From positions 3,176,643-3,240,642 of the forward strand of contig JACAXG010000007.1 in the NCBI GenBank assembly GCA_018881555.1: a DNA stretch of 64,000 nt, read 5' to 3'. The position numbers and the translations under genes are program-made. Every line of letters starts with the position of its first letter. Positions within the stretch are counted from its first letter, which is position 1. Below the pieces are notes generated by a model. It was not told the DNA's origin. It worked only from the letters and a program-made list of their open reading frames with translations, and made no database searches. Shown piece after piece: positions 63,344-64,000 of this stretch. The stretch comes from Amblyornis subalaris. Lineage: Eukaryota > Chordata > Aves > Passeriformes > Ptilonorhynchidae.

Positions 63344-64000
63344 TGCACGAACTTTTATCAATATGAATATCTGGGAAGAATTTTTGGAATATTCAGAAGT
63401 TTATGGTCTGTTGTGGGGTTTCTTTCCTATGCAGTGGGATGAATACAGGAGTGCAAACCCCAGGAAACTGTCCTTTCTAGCATAAACTCCAGTGTGGCTG
63501 CTAATAAGCATGTACCTCAGGTATTGGAAATGTTCTCTATAATTCTTTGAAATTCTGTCAGTAACCTTGGGGAAGATATAATTTCTAATGGAAAAAACAG
63601 TAATATTTATCTCAGACNCTTGTCATCTTGATAGTTAGTCTTTATAATGGAAGTATTAATGCCTGTATGCTAAGGCTTAGTGTCAAGGATTAAAATTTAG
63701 TTGTACAAACACTTCTTTCCTCATATTTCAGGGATTTGTAGGACAAGACTTGTTTGCTTACACAGATTTGTTCTCAAAATTAAACTAACTTAAGCAATAA
63801 CCAGATTTTAAGTTGTTGCAGTAGTGTGACCTGAAATAATTTATTTAAATCTGAAACAGGTGTCAAGAGTCCTGGAGCTGACTGCCAAATTTGGGTCTCT
63901 GTGTAAACATAGCTACTGTACAACTAAGACAACAGACCATACAATTTGCTTTGGAAATGAATATTTAAAATACCCAAATTATCTTATTGCTGTGTACTAT
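63344..64000. other. AT-rich unique DNA to window end
   Basis: No open frame of 60 or more codons, no repeat and no RNA gene is recognised. There is one N at 63618. Confidence 0.55.

Noticed and set aside
1..64000. CRISPR arrays, operons, bacterial or phage genes
   Set aside because: There are no regularly spaced repeats, no ribosome-binding-site/ORF organisation, and CR1/LTR content marks the DNA as avian nuclear.

Overview
This window looks like a stretch of bird nuclear genome, most likely passerine. The evidence is a set of CR1 LINE 3' ends with typical avian wording (a GTTGGACTAGGTGATC-like core, a CCTTCCAACT-like core and an ATTCTATTCT-like tail), plus two LTR-type repeats of avian endogenous-retrovirus character. 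The base composition is AT-rich and CpG-poor throughout. There is no CpG island, no operon-like packing of genes and no long open reading frame; the longest open frame is about 150 codons and looks like chance. I see no protein-coding gene, tRNA or rRNA that I can support. The window is best read as intergenic desert or the inside of a very large intron.

Layout. From 1 to about 8.6 kb the sequence is unique and AT-rich. It contains two CpG-retaining blocks (1435-1700 and 6745-7060) that look like candidate conserved noncoding DNA, and a pair of adjacent short palindromes at 5331-5366. A probable solo LTR on the minus strand lies at 8617-9341. From 9.3 to 28.5 kb there is more unique DNA, with candidate regulatory blocks near 11.8-12.5, 13.1-13.3, 18.8-19.0 and 21.2-21.4 kb, a (TG)11 microsatellite at 21610, a 21-T run at 16876, a 27-bp perfect palindrome at 21227 and an inverted pair of GATA-type motifs at 24851. 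Two short minus-strand CR1 tails sit at 28529 and 33223. The second lies inside a 0.94-kb block (32885-33826) with an exceptional density of single-base N calls. From 34 to 53 kb there are A/C-rich low-complexity tracts, a plus-strand LTR fragment at 49169, and several intervals bounded by good splice-site consensus that could be small noncoding or unrecognised exons. From 53 to 64 kb, plus-strand CR1 copies are more frequent: 53471, an approximately 830-bp piece at 55215-56045, and two related copies at 61359 and 63200.

Isolated Ns occur throughout, 28 in the first 10 kb by my count. They resemble heterozygous or ambiguous bases turned into N rather than assembly gaps.

No gene pathway can be described because no gene is supported. 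I did not find an undescribed biological system. The more interesting leads are the perfect palindromes carrying homeodomain/POU-like and GATA-like motifs, the N-dense block, and a 53-bp exon-like interval at 51377-51429. All need comparative or transcript data.
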